64,000 nt of DNA from assembly GCF_001865995.1 (NCBI RefSeq), contig NZ_MLQQ01000040.1, forward strand, positions 1 through 64,000, in the 5' to 3' direction. The DNA is from Anaerobacillus arseniciselenatis. GTDB taxonomy: Bacteria; Bacillota; Bacilli; Bacillales; Anaerobacillaceae. This document shows positions 42,661 to 50,804 of this stretch, one piece after another; positions within the stretch are counted from its first letter, which is position 1, and every line of letters begins with the position of its first letter. Made by a program: the position numbers and the translations under genes. Under the pieces are notes generated by a model, which was not told the DNA's origin, ran no database searches, and saw only the letters and a list, made by a program, of their open reading frames with translations.

Positions 42661-43045
42661 GTTCCTTCTCTCCCTTCTAGCGAAATCTATATGGCGGAAG
42701 GGATTTGTATCCCTTAGAGATTAAGATTGAGTTAACCTTTCATTCACCATTTCCGTTAGAGATAAACGGAATAAGCTATTCCTTTTCATATATTATACTT
42801 CTATTCTATGATAAATCAATTCAGAATGAAAATTAAATGCTAAACAATTTTTGGACAATTAATTTAAACTTTTTTACTAAATCAGGAATGAAACCTTTTA
42901 AAAAGTGATAAATTTAGTTAATAAGTTGTCCTTTTATTTTATCATTTATTTGATTATTTTTTAAATGGTCTTTTATAAATATATTGTCAGTCAACTTGCC
43001 CCTGTTATTATTTGTTTATTCACTTTACTTTTAAGAGGTGTGTCC
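42661..43045. other. Intergenic region between mecA and yjbE
   Basis: Small stems are visible (GGAAGGGATTTGTATCCCTT; TTCCGTTAGAGATAAACGGAA), followed by about 250 bp of AT-rich sequence. I looked for a yybP-ykoY manganese riboswitch in front of yjbE and did not see its conserved elements. No gene is supported. Confidence 0.4.
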
Positions 43046-43729
43046 ATGAGCCTAGATATGGAGTTCATCATTCCATTATTAACAATAATTAGCATTGATA
43101 TTATATTAGGTGGTGATAATGCCATAGTTGTCGCGTTAGCATGCCGTAACTTACCTAAAAATATTAGAAATAAAGCGATTGTCGCAGGAATTGGTTTGGC
43201 GATTGTTGCTAGAATTACCTTAACCCTTTTAGCTGTTTACATACTTAATATTCCTTTTCTAATGGCAATTGGTGGAGCGTTATTATTATATATTTCCTTT
43301 CATCTTTTAACAGAGATGGGTGATGAAAGGGATATCGAAGGTAAAACAACCATTTTTTCTGCGATAAAAACGATTATTATCGCTGATATTGTGATGGGCT
43401 TTGACAATGTACTAGCTGTTGCAGGCGCTGCGCACGGAAATAAAACGTTAGTAATTATCGGTCTACTTGTATCAGTCCCAATCATTATTTGGGGAAGCAA
43501 AATCATTTTATACGCTATCGAACGATTTCCGATTATTATTTATATCGGAGCCGGAATACTGGCTTATACGGCAGCAAAAATGATTATTCATGAGCCAATG
43601 TTTGATCCACTTTTTTCACACCATCCATTCGTTTCAACAATGTTACAAATCTTGGCGATCGTCGCCGTTATCGCTTTAGGGTGGTTTTTTAACCACTTTA
43701 AAAAGAATAACTTTGAATTTAAAATGTAA
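43046..43729 (+). CDS. yjbE: TerC family membrane protein YjbE
   Basis: 227 aa with about seven membrane helices. It has DIILGGDNAIVVALACRNLP and DIVMGFDNVLAVAGAAHGNK, the paired Asp-bearing motifs of TerC-family transporters. Such proteins are linked to Mn2+ export or metal supply of secreted proteins. The ATG at 43046 has AAGAGGTG upstream; the reading frame extends further upstream without a ribosome binding site. Its stop is followed at once by a family D element. Confidence 0.85.
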   Translation: MSLDMEFIIPLLTIISIDIILGGDNAIVVALACRNLPKNIRNKAIVAGIGLAIVARITLTLLAVYILNIPFLMAIGGALLLYISFHLLTEMGDERDIEGKTTIFSAIKTIIIADIVMGFDNVLAVAGAAHGNKTLVIIGLLVSVPIIIWGSKIILYAIERFPIIIYIGAGILAYTAAKMIIHEPMFDPLFSHHPFVSTMLQILAIVAVIALGWFFNHFKKNNFEFKM

Positions 43730-43862
43730 TAAGAAAAGCGCAAGGCGTCCGCCTATCGGCGAAAACCGGTGGAAGACCTGCCCGTAGCGGTCAGGTTTTA
43801 GACCGCTACGGGCAGGTCTGAAGTGGTCGAGCCGATGGCGCCTGAAGCTAGACAGCATTCAA
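43730..43862. repeat. Family D element without tandem array
   Basis: TAAGAAAAGCGCAAGGCGTC follows the yjbE stop directly. Stem AGACCTGCCCGTAGCGGTC/GACCGCTACGGGCAGGTCT is 19 bp and perfect. It ends GATGGCGCCTGAAGCTAGAC; the TGCTCCTGCGG module is absent. Confidence 0.88.
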
Positions 43863-43887
43863 AATTTTTTATACTTTCTTATCTTTC

Positions 43888-43956
43888 AAGAAAAGCGCAA
43901 GCGAAAAAAACAAAGAGGCGCACATCATAGGGTGGCCTCTTTAAACTTGTATATTT
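43888..43956 (-). terminator. Terminator of spx, preceded by a family D start fragment
   Basis: AAAGAGGCGCACATC and GGTGGCCTCTTT pair; the minus strand continues GTTTTTTTCGC. AAGAAAAGCGCAAGCG at 43889-43904 is the first 16 bases of family D alone. Confidence 0.75.
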
Positions 43957-43957
43957 T

Positions 43958-44356
43958 TTATTCGTTTGCTGCTCTTTGAGCCTCTTGTAAAAAGAAAGAA
44001 CGAACTTTACGAGGTAAGAAACGACGAATTTCAGCCTCATTATAACCTACTTGTAATCGTTTCTCATCTAAAATAATTGGTCTACGTAGTATACCAGGAT
44101 TTTCACTTATAATTTTGAACAGTTGTTGCATTGATAACGAATCAACTTCAACATTCATTTCTTGAAAAACTTTTGAGCGTGTTGAAATAATTTCGTCGGT
44201 TCCATCTTCTGTCATTCTTACGACTTCTTTCACTTCTTCGATCGTTAATGGCTCTGCAAAAATATTTCTCTCAACAAATTCAATGTTATGTTCTTCTAAC
44301 CACGCTTTAGCTTTTCTACATGATGTACAACTTGGGGATGTAAACAGTTTTACCAT
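43958..44356 (-). CDS. spx: Transcriptional regulator Spx
   Basis: 132 aa ArsC-like protein with the redox switch C10-T-S-C13 in [17 protein letters not shown], the RNA-polymerase contact Gly near residue 52 ([11 protein letters not shown]) and R92 region [11 protein letters not shown]. It binds the alpha subunit C-terminal domain and redirects transcription under thiol stress; ClpXP with SpxH removes it. The gene is monocistronic on this strand with an ATG preceded by GAAGGGAGAATTGG. The divergence in the C-terminus (REAAANE-like tail) is normal. Confidence 0.95.
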   Translation of the reverse strand: MVKLFTSPSCTSCRKAKAWLEEHNIEFVERNIFAEPLTIEEVKEVVRMTEDGTDEIISTRSKVFQEMNVEVDSLSMQQLFKIISENPGILRRPIILDEKRLQVGYNEAEIRRFLPRKVRSFFLQEAQRAANE

Positions 44357-44627
44357 TTTCCAATTCTCCCTTCCATTTATCCAACTCAGACTTTTATATA
44401 TACAATTATTATTAATTGATAATCAGTTGATAATCAAATTATACAATAATCATTCTAATTTGAACACCCCTGATTGAAAATTAAATAAACAAAATTTATA
44501 CACTTTGTACATAGTGTTAACTAACTCTTCCCTTTTATCTCATACCCTTTCACCTCTTAGATAAAACATATTTTTAAAAAATTTTTAATAATGAATTTCA
44601 TCATATGTGTTTCATTGTAATAAAATA

Positions 44628-44679
44628 AGGGACTGTCCCAAAAAGTGTCATACACTTATGGGACAGCCCGTTTTTATTT
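44628..44679. terminator. Hairpin terminator (family C, short form)
   Basis: GGGACTGTCCCAAAA and TGGGACAGCCC pair with an apex AAGTGTCATACACTT, a one-base variant of the GTGTCAGACAC palindrome. It ends the 42-aa gene. The 270 bp between this and spx are AT-rich and hold no supported feature. Confidence 0.8.
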
Positions 44680-44687
44680 CAATACTC

Positions 44688-44816
44688 TTATGCTGTTGTT
44701 TTTGTGTTTGATGATACTGGATTTCTGCCTGGAATACGTTTTAATCCAGGTAGTTTCTTTTTTAGTTCTTTTAAAATCTCTCTTTTCTTTTTACGCTTTT
44801 TATCTCTTCCCTTCAT
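44688..44816 (-). CDS. Small basic protein, unknown function
   Basis: 42 aa: MKGRDKKRKKKREILKELKK, then KLPGLKRIPGRNPV and a polar tail. Sixteen Lys/Arg residues suggest RNA, ribosome or DNA contact. GGAAGGTG lies six bases before the ATG. It is too short for ordinary ORF cut-offs. The region between two terminator-like stems supports a real transcription unit. No family recognised. Confidence 0.55.
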   Translation of the reverse strand: MKGRDKKRKKKREILKELKKKLPGLKRIPGRNPVSSNTKTTA

Positions 44817-44870
44817 GTTAGACACCTTCCTACTCGTAAGATTAGTAACGCCTGTTAATATTCATTTAAG

Positions 44871-45026
44871 GAGATGTTCAAAAAGTCCGATAATCATAGC
44901 TTGCGAATCTCTTCGTTGGCTCGTTTCTGTGCTTCTCATGTATTAATAGCATACATTCCGCTGCTCGAAGCTTCGCCGCCTCGACCTCCTCGGCTCTGAT
45001 TATCCTCCTTTTTGAACACGCACTTT
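44871..45026. repeat. Family E ~150-bp palindrome, reverse copy
   Basis: Starts GAGATGTTCAAAAAGTCCGA and ends TCCTTTTTGAACACGCACTT; contains CGCCGCCTCGACCTCCTCGG. It is the reverse complement of 25191-25343 with a diverged centre. Its right end abuts the stop codon of yjbC. Confidence 0.85.
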
Positions 45027-45579
45027 AATTATTTTTAGAGTTATTATAAGAAAGTACTTCGTCTACATCTTGATAAGGTTCACCGTACAGCTGTTCATCT
45101 TTATACGTGTGGATCATTTCATACGTTTGCTTCATCTTTTCATAAATCGTTTCTTCATCGTCGTCTTCTGGAGACCAATATAAAATTTCTAGTTCGGTAA
45201 TTTCTTTTGTTGCAAGCGATCGGCGTCGATAGCCGATTGATTTTGCATGATGAAACCCTTCTCGTTCATAAAAATTCAACCTTTTTTCCGTATCTGTATC
45301 CTCATAATTAACAGGCTCTACCTCAAGGATGATCGGTTTTTGTTTTAGTTTAAGTTTATTTAATAACTTTTTCCCTAAACCTTGGCCTCTTGCATCTTTA
45401 GAGACGAACAAGTAATCAATAAAGATGAAGTCGTCCATCTCTACATACATCATAACATGATGTGGCCCTTCATTCTTGTGATAAATGTTACCTTTTTCTT
45501 TTAATAAAAGTTCCATATGCTCTTTTGATTTCATTTCCTCTATTGGGAAATATTGATTGAGCTTTTCATACCAATTCAT
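45025..45579 (-). CDS. yjbC: GNAT family acetyltransferase YjbC
   Basis: 184 aa. The acetyl-CoA-binding region is YLFVSKDARGQGLGKKLLNK (residues about 55-74, R/Q-x-x-G-x-G), followed by YEREGFHHAKSIGYRRRSL. In B. subtilis yjbC lies directly before spx and is cotranscribed with it; here a small gene and repeat E separate them. The ATG at 45579 has GGAGGTTAAC upstream. The substrate is unknown. Confidence 0.8.
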   Translation of the reverse strand: MNWYEKLNQYFPIEEMKSKEHMELLLKEKGNIYHKNEGPHHVMMYVEMDDFIFIDYLFVSKDARGQGLGKKLLNKLKLKQKPIILEVEPVNYEDTDTEKRLNFYEREGFHHAKSIGYRRRSLATKEITELEILYWSPEDDDEETIYEKMKQTYEMIHTYKDEQLYGEPYQDVDEVLSYNNSKNN

Positions 45580-45663
45580 GTTAACCTCCAAGTCTTTCCC
45601 CTTTAAATATAATACATGTCTTCATTAATAGTATATGCTTAATGGCAATTTTGTTAAACAAAA

Positions 45664-45704
45664 AAACGCAAGTGAAATTTAATCATTCCACTTGCGTTAG
45701 GCTG
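45664..45704. terminator. Hairpin terminator
   Basis: AACGCAAGTGGAAT-type stem: ACGCAAGTGAAA and TTCCACTTGCGT, with AAAAAA on the left giving a T-run for minus-strand transcripts. Confidence 0.75.
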
Positions 45705-45780
45705 TATGAGAAACGCTGGCATACATGTAAAGAAAATTTTTATTTAAACGTATTGCACTAAGACAACATAAAAGTTAGCA

Positions 45781-46989
45781 TTAGTCGTCTAAACCTATTT
45801 TATAATCTACATTTGGAGTATAGCGATTGCCTGCATTCCATAGGAGGAATTCGTAAATACCGTTTTTATAAAGAGCTTTAATTTGAGCTTCCACTTCTTC
45901 CTTCCCGTAAACTCGATAATTCCCAGCCCCTAAATAAGAAGCTGTAAAGTCTTGAAGCCACGGCCTTGATATTGGTTGATTTTCTAATTTGGCTAATAAT
46001 TCATTTTCAACTTGTGCATAAGCATCCACGAGTTCATACGGATGTAAATCTGGCTTAGCAATTCCAAAATAAGATGTCCAATGACTTGGGTAAATCATCG
46101 AGGAAATAACATCTACATTTTCAGAAATTCTTGAAAAGTTTTGCCCAATACCCGGAGCTTCAGAAATGGTAGCTGCATACCCAAAAATATCTACAGAAAC
46201 ATCTACGTCATAAGGTTGCAACTGTTCTCTTGCATAAGCAACAAAGTCAGTAACAGCGTCAACTCGTTTTTGCACATTGTCGTCTCCATCAGTGTATTCT
46301 CCAACACTGTAGGTTAGTATTTCATCTCTTCTTTCAAACCCTTCCGGGAAACGAACGTAATCAAATTGAATTTCTTTAAATCCCATTTGTGCAGCTTTTT
46401 CAGCGATGGCTACGTTATAATCCCATACCTCTTTTAAAAATGGATTAACGAACGCCTCACCACGACGATTTTTCCAAACTTCACCATCTTGTGTGAATGA
46501 TAAGTCTGGACGCTTTTCTGCCAATACAGAATCTTTAAATACGACAATACGGGCAATCGGATAAATTTCATGTTCCTCAAGTCGTTTCATCATTGCTTCA
46601 GGATCTCGGATGTATCGTTTACTAATATCTAAAAATGGTGATTCTTCGTTATCAGGAGTATAAGTTAAATAACCGAAGTCGTCCTTGATGTCAATAACCA
46701 TTGAATTTAAGTCAGAAGTGTCGATTAAATCAATGAGCGACTCAAATCTTTGGCCACCAGCTGAATGTCCAGTGACATAAATGCCACGAACTGCATCCGG
46801 ATACTCAAAATGGTAACCTGACTGAAATATAAATCTTTCCATTCTTTCTGGAAGTTCCGGTTGCTTTAATTCACTTACCTTAATAGCGTGATCCGTTACT
46901 TTTTTATCAGTTTCGGCGAATGTAACTGTTGTAATTCCAATTAAAAAAATAAATAGAAGTGATATCGTTATCTTCAAAGTTTTCCCCAT
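45781..46989 (-). CDS. Secreted glycoside-hydrolase-like protein (DUF4015)
   Basis: 402 aa with a signal peptide (residues about 1-25, ISLLFIFLIGITTVTFA-E). The rest is a TIM-barrel protein of the DUF4015 putative glycoside hydrolase type: VRGIYVTGHSAGGQRFESLI, MVIDIKDDFGYLTY, KEIQFDYVRFPEGFE and VDISSMIYPSHW. Such proteins are exported and may act on cell-wall or extracellular polysaccharide; activity is undemonstrated. GAGGTAATGACAG precedes the ATG. It may form a unit with the small HTH gene just upstream (gap 25 bp). Confidence 0.83.
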   Translation of the reverse strand: MGKTLKITISLLFIFLIGITTVTFAETDKKVTDHAIKVSELKQPELPERMERFIFQSGYHFEYPDAVRGIYVTGHSAGGQRFESLIDLIDTSDLNSMVIDIKDDFGYLTYTPDNEESPFLDISKRYIRDPEAMMKRLEEHEIYPIARIVVFKDSVLAEKRPDLSFTQDGEVWKNRRGEAFVNPFLKEVWDYNVAIAEKAAQMGFKEIQFDYVRFPEGFERRDEILTYSVGEYTDGDDNVQKRVDAVTDFVAYAREQLQPYDVDVSVDIFGYAATISEAPGIGQNFSRISENVDVISSMIYPSHWTSYFGIAKPDLHPYELVDAYAQVENELLAKLENQPISRPWLQDFTASYLGAGNYRVYGKEEVEAQIKALYKNGIYEFLLWNAGNRYTPNVDYKIGLDD

Positions 46990-47014
46990 CTGTCATTACC
47001 TCAATTCTAGTCTA

Positions 47015-47245
47015 TTAATCTTCGTCTTTCACATCAATATCTGCTGGGAGGTCTTCCGCTTGTTCTTCCTTCCATAATAAGATCTGTTTTTCGATATTTT
47101 CCCTTGTCGTTGAAAATTGATCTTTGTTCACTAAATATTGATTTCCATCATGGACAGCCCGAACATTCCCTGCTTTTATTTGCTGAAAAACGTAGTCTGG
47201 TGACAAATGTAAATAGTCTGCAATTTCTTTAATTGTTACATACAT
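47015..47245 (-). CDS. Small excisionase-like helix-turn-helix protein
   Basis: 76 aa. Residues 1-50 have the MerR/Xis-type winged-helix pattern (VTIKEIADYLHLSPDYVFQQ, then IKAGNVRAVHDGNQYLVNKD), followed by an acidic tail (EEQAEDLPADIDVKDED). It probably binds DNA. GGAGGGATC precedes two ATGs (47248 and 47245); the second has better spacing. It lies 25 bp upstream of the glycoside-hydrolase-like gene, so local regulation is conceivable. Confidence 0.65.
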   Translation of the reverse strand: MYVTIKEIADYLHLSPDYVFQQIKAGNVRAVHDGNQYLVNKDQFSTTRENIEKQILLWKEEQAEDLPADIDVKDED

Positions 47246-47484
47246 CATGATCCCTCCATTTTCAGCTTTTTTAATCTCTTTATATTAGAATTATACAATT
47301 GTTCGCAATGAATACCAATAAGCTAAATAAAAAAAAAGACATTTTTTGACGAAATACAGCATTTTTTACAATTCCTCATTTAGCTAATTAACTTCACTTG
47401 CATCACAAGTATGACGTATGTATAATAGTAAAAATATCTTTTGAACATTAGCTGAAAAAAACTAAGATTCTTTGAGGAGGGAAA

Positions 47485-48024
47485 ATGATGAGAGACGTAA
47501 CTTTACGATCAATTTTCGAACATCGAATCACCCAAAAATATGTAAAAAGAGCTGGAATGTCTCATGCAATAGCTGTAGCTTATCATGCATTTAACCTCTC
47601 AAAAGAGTATCGTGTAAACCCCGATTTAGCTACGAAGGCGGCTTTTTTGCACGATATTGGACACTATACGTGGTATCGAGATGGAAAATGGGATTATGAG
47701 CTTTATAAGAAAAATGATATTCATGCAATTAAAGGGGCAGAAAGGGCTCATAAGTTGCTAATACGACTTGGGGAACATCCTGAAAAAGCTAAAAAAATTG
47801 CCTTAGCGATATTACTTCATACTGATTCCTACTTGCCTAAAGGAGAACTTGACTTAGAACCTTTACAAAAAATTGTTGCTCGAGCAGACGAAATGGATGA
47901 AGAGCCTGGAGGAAACCATCATTATCGGACAATTGATGATGAAAAGGCTCGTTCACGAATCTCGAAACTTGATCAAAAAATTGACGAAGAACTGCACCAA
48001 TATAATGAAATCGCTAATCACTAA
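47485..48024 (+). CDS. HD domain phosphohydrolase-like protein
   Basis: 179 aa. The HD signature is present: MSHAIAVAYHAFNLSKEY (first His), AAFLHDIGHYTWY (HD), NDIHAIKGAERA and ILLHTDSYLP. Such proteins hydrolyse phosphate esters of nucleotides or related compounds with divalent metal. It is soluble, with no export signal. TTTGAGGAGGGAAAA precedes two ATGs (47485, 47488). It is divergent from the HTH gene. Substrate unknown. Confidence 0.82.
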   Translation: MMRDVTLRSIFEHRITQKYVKRAGMSHAIAVAYHAFNLSKEYRVNPDLATKAAFLHDIGHYTWYRDGKWDYELYKKNDIHAIKGAERAHKLLIRLGEHPEKAKKIALAILLHTDSYLPKGELDLEPLQKIVARADEMDEEPGGNHHYRTIDDEKARSRISKLDQKIDEELHQYNEIANH

Positions 48025-48044
48025 TGTACTTTTAAAAATACGCA

Positions 48045-48260
48045 TACAAAACGCGCATGACGAAGCATCGCCACCATTTGATATGGAAAAGTCGAATGAT
48101 TTCCTTCACTTCGCTTTGAAGCTACTGACCTCAATCGCATCATGTCACACCTCTTAGCATAGGCTTCGTGCAGCTTTGCGACGAGTAACCGCAGGAGCAC
48201 CTTCTTCCGAATCTCAGAGGCTCGTTCACGAAATCATTCGACTTATTTCATACCAAAAAA
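48045..48260. repeat. Family A, long variant carrying the family D module
   Basis: Arms AAGTCGAATGATTTC and GAAATCATTCGACTT. Between core halves an insert reads AAGCTACTGACCTCAATCGC...GCAGCTTTGCGACGAGTAAC-CGCAGGAGCA. The 22-nt piece at 48178-48199 is the reverse complement of the family D tandem module. Confidence 0.85.
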
Positions 48261-48404
48261 CAACTTGACGATTTCGTCAAGCACATGATATGTTTTATTC
48301 AATAAATGAATAAGCCCAAAAAGGGGAGTAGCGACCACTAGGTTAATGAGTCGTCATGACGGTGATGTTTTTTCACTCGGTTCATTAAGCTTTGTATGCA
48401 TACA

Positions 48405-48497
48405 AAGTACGCAAGACCTTTTTATGAAAGTACATTTTAGTTTGTTTTCGATACTTACTAAATGTATTTTCATAAAAAGGTCTTTTTCTTTTTTTGT
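48405..48497 (+). terminator. Long-stem terminator-like hairpin
   Basis: AGACCTTTTTATGAAAGTAC followed by ATTTTAGT pairs with ACTAAATGTATTTTCATAAA-AAGGTCT, a ~27-bp imperfect stem, followed by TTTTTCTTTTTTTG. Confidence 0.7.
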
Positions 48498-48616
48498 TAC
48501 ACTGTCAAAATTTATTAGTTAAAACGCAAGTAGTATTAAAAAACTAAGGCTTTCGCCATGTTAGTCAGTGAGTTAATTTTTCCAATTTATTTTTATGTTT
48601 TTTTCTTTACTTTATT

Positions 48617-48736
48617 GAGTGAATTTCATAATTACTAAAAACGAGCCACATCAAGCAATATATAGTTTGCGAAGGGTTCTGGCGCAACTATATATTGATC
48701 TTAGTGGCGAGAATAATGAATTATGAAATTCATTAT
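48617..48736. repeat. Family B inverted repeat
   Basis: Ends GAGTGAATTTCATAATTACT and ATGAATTATGAAATTCATTA; inner stem CAATATATAGTTTGC...GCAACTATATATTG. It stops three bases before the AGGAGGAG ribosome binding site of the next gene, so it forms that gene's leader. The 48260-48616 stretch holds the long hairpin and no gene. Confidence 0.85.
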
Positions 48737-48752
48737 TTAGGAGGAGTTTAAG

Positions 48753-49733
48753 ATGGTTTTTATTTTATTTTTTTTCGCGGCATTATTTACAGTTTTGGCT
48801 GCTGTTAAGCTTTCTACTTATGCCGATGTATTAAGTGAACGAACGGCATTAGGTGGAATGTTGGTTGGTACTCTTTTTTTGGCTGGAGCTACTTCGTTAC
48901 CAGAGGTAACTACTAGTTTAGTAGCTATTGGCATAAATAACCCTGATCTTGCTATAGGCAATGTTTTAGGAAGTAATTTGTTTAATTTATTAATTATTGC
49001 GAGCTTTGACCTTTATTTTCGTAAACAACAAATTTTTAAAGCGGCGTCTAAAAATCATTTATATACCATCTACTTAGGAATGCTCCTGTCTTTGCTCGTA
49101 TTTTTAGCACTTACTCTACAACTACCATATTCGTTTTTCGGGGTTGGTCTTGATGCATTGGTTCTTGTTTCTGTTTACGCTCTAGGAATGTTTCTTTTAT
49201 CTAAAAAAGTCCAAAATTCAGAAGAAGATCATGACGATGGGGTCTCACAAACATCAGCGATTTCTCTAAAAAAAGCAATTATAGGCTTCGTTATCGCTTC
49301 AATAACGATATTAATCTCAGGTTCACTTCTCTCAATTAGTGGTGATCAAATTGCTACAGTAACCGGACTTGGCTCCACCTTTGTTGGTAGCTTTCTTATC
49401 GCAGCTTCGACTTCGTTACCTGAAGCCGTTGCAGTTTTAATAGCTATTCAACTACGAAACTATAATTTGGCGATCGGCTCTATTTTAGGTAGTAATTTAT
49501 TTAATATATTAATATTAATTAGCACAGATATTTTTTACAGACCTGCAACGATTTTATCATCTGTCTCACCAGTAAATTCTATTACTGCACTAGCGATTTT
49601 TGTATTAAATTTATTTGTACTATACTCATTATTGCGAATTAAGTCTACTAAGTTACATACCGTATATTGGCTTCCTTCGGCAATACTTGTCGTTATTTAT
49701 TTCATTTCGAGCTTTCTTATTTTTATTTATTGA
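48753..49733 (+). CDS. Ca2+/cation antiporter, CaCA (NCX) family
   Basis: 326 aa with ten or so membrane helices in two inverted halves. The alpha-repeats are FLAGATSLPEVTTSLVAIGI...GNVLGSNLFNLLI and LIAASTSLPEAVAVLIAIQL...GSILGSNLFNILI. It exchanges Ca2+ or another cation for Na+ or H+ across the membrane. AGGAGGAG eight bases before the ATG sets the start. The leader is a family B repeat. It is monocistronic and followed by the hairpin-array element. Confidence 0.87.
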   Translation: MVFILFFFAALFTVLAAVKLSTYADVLSERTALGGMLVGTLFLAGATSLPEVTTSLVAIGINNPDLAIGNVLGSNLFNLLIIASFDLYFRKQQIFKAASKNHLYTIYLGMLLSLLVFLALTLQLPYSFFGVGLDALVLVSVYALGMFLLSKKVQNSEEDHDDGVSQTSAISLKKAIIGFVIASITILISGSLLSISGDQIATVTGLGSTFVGSFLIAASTSLPEAVAVLIAIQLRNYNLAIGSILGSNLFNILILISTDIFYRPATILSSVSPVNSITALAIFVLNLFVLYSLLRIKSTKLHTVYWLPSAILVVIYFISSFLIFIY

Positions 49734-49950
49734 ACAACTAATATTATATGGATTAGCTAGTTACCGGCACTATCTAATATTTGTACGGAAGTGTTGAATT
49801 TTTACAGTTTATCTTAAATAAGTTTCAAAAAAATGGTTGTATAGAAGGATTGAAGTTTCACTAAAGCTTGTGCAGTAGAAAGAGAGCTAAGTTGTTTTTG
49901 GGAAGATGGAAAAAGAAAGGCTGTTGTGAAATATAGGATGTTGCACAATA

Positions 49951-50725
49951 TGGGGCAGTGTGCAATATCACGTTGCTTCGTAGTATGGGGGGAGTGCGCA
50001 GTAGTTAGGTTCCTTATGGGGTCGGGCATGCAAGAAGATCTCGCGTTACCTTTTGGGTGATGTGACACTTTGTTCGGGCACGCGAGAAGGTCTCGCGTTA
50101 CCTTTTGGGTGATGTGACGCTTTGTTCGGGCACGCGAGAAGGTCTCGCGTTACCTTTTTGGGTGATGTGACGCTTTGTTCGGGCACGCGAGAAGGTCTCG
50201 CGTTACCTTTTGGGTGATGTGACGCTTTGTTCGGGCACACGAGATCTTCTTGCGTTCCCTTTTAGTTGATGTGAAACTCGGTTAGGTCACGCGAAAAATC
50301 CTTACGTACCCTTTATCTGTAACCGTCAAATCATCCACACCTTCTAAAGATAATCTGTTAATGCGAAAAAAACTGATTACTCTTCCTAACTTAAAACTAA
50401 AGAAGAGTAATCCAAACGCCGGACTGATTACTCTTCTCGGCTCAAAACTAGAGAAGAGTAATCGAAACCACGAACTGATTACTCTTCTCGGCTCAAAACA
50501 TGAGAAGAGTAATCCAAACACTCGAATGATTACTCTTCTGAGCTCAAAACCAGAGAAGAGTAATCCAAACATTCGAATGATTACTCTTCTGAGCTCAAAG
50601 CAAGAGAAGGGGAATCGAAAGCTTAAAGTGAGCATTTTGCTCTCTCTTTTATAATGCAATTGCACACTCCCCCCGTAATACGAAGCAACACGATACTGCA
50701 CACTCCCCCCATACTACGCACTTCC
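49951..50725. repeat. Family F compound hairpin-array element
   Basis: Imperfect ~50-bp inverted repeats (TGTGCAATATCACGTTGCTT-CGTAG on the left; CGAAGCAACACGATACTGCA on the right) enclose two arrays. Array 1 (50024-50310) has five 52-53-bp units, each with the hairpin CGCGAGAAGGTCTCGCG. Array 2 (50373-50627) has five 51-bp units, each with GATTACTCTTC...GAAGAGTAATC. A ~62-bp linker between them is nearly identical in the second copy at 63.4 kb. It fills most of the 1.07-kb gap between the antiporter and the thioredoxin-like gene. Confidence 0.88.
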
Positions 50726-50804
50726 GATTTATGCTAAATCTACTGTTATTAGCTCAACCTTCACTTTTTTTCTCCCAAAAGAACGCAGTTTTACGAAAAC
50801 GACC

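Noticed and set aside
42661-43045. Manganese (yybP-ykoY) riboswitch before the TerC-family gene
   Set aside because: The conserved loop sequences and paired helices are not visible; only short, unrelated stems are seen.
50046-50240. 64-aa repetitive ORF on the minus strand
   Set aside because: It consists only of the 52-bp repeat read in an open frame, has no ribosome binding site and breaks where one unit has an extra base.
50024-50627. CRISPR-like array
   Set aside because: Units are 51-53 bp and repeated throughout, without unique spacers; each unit is itself palindromic, and no cas genes are nearby.
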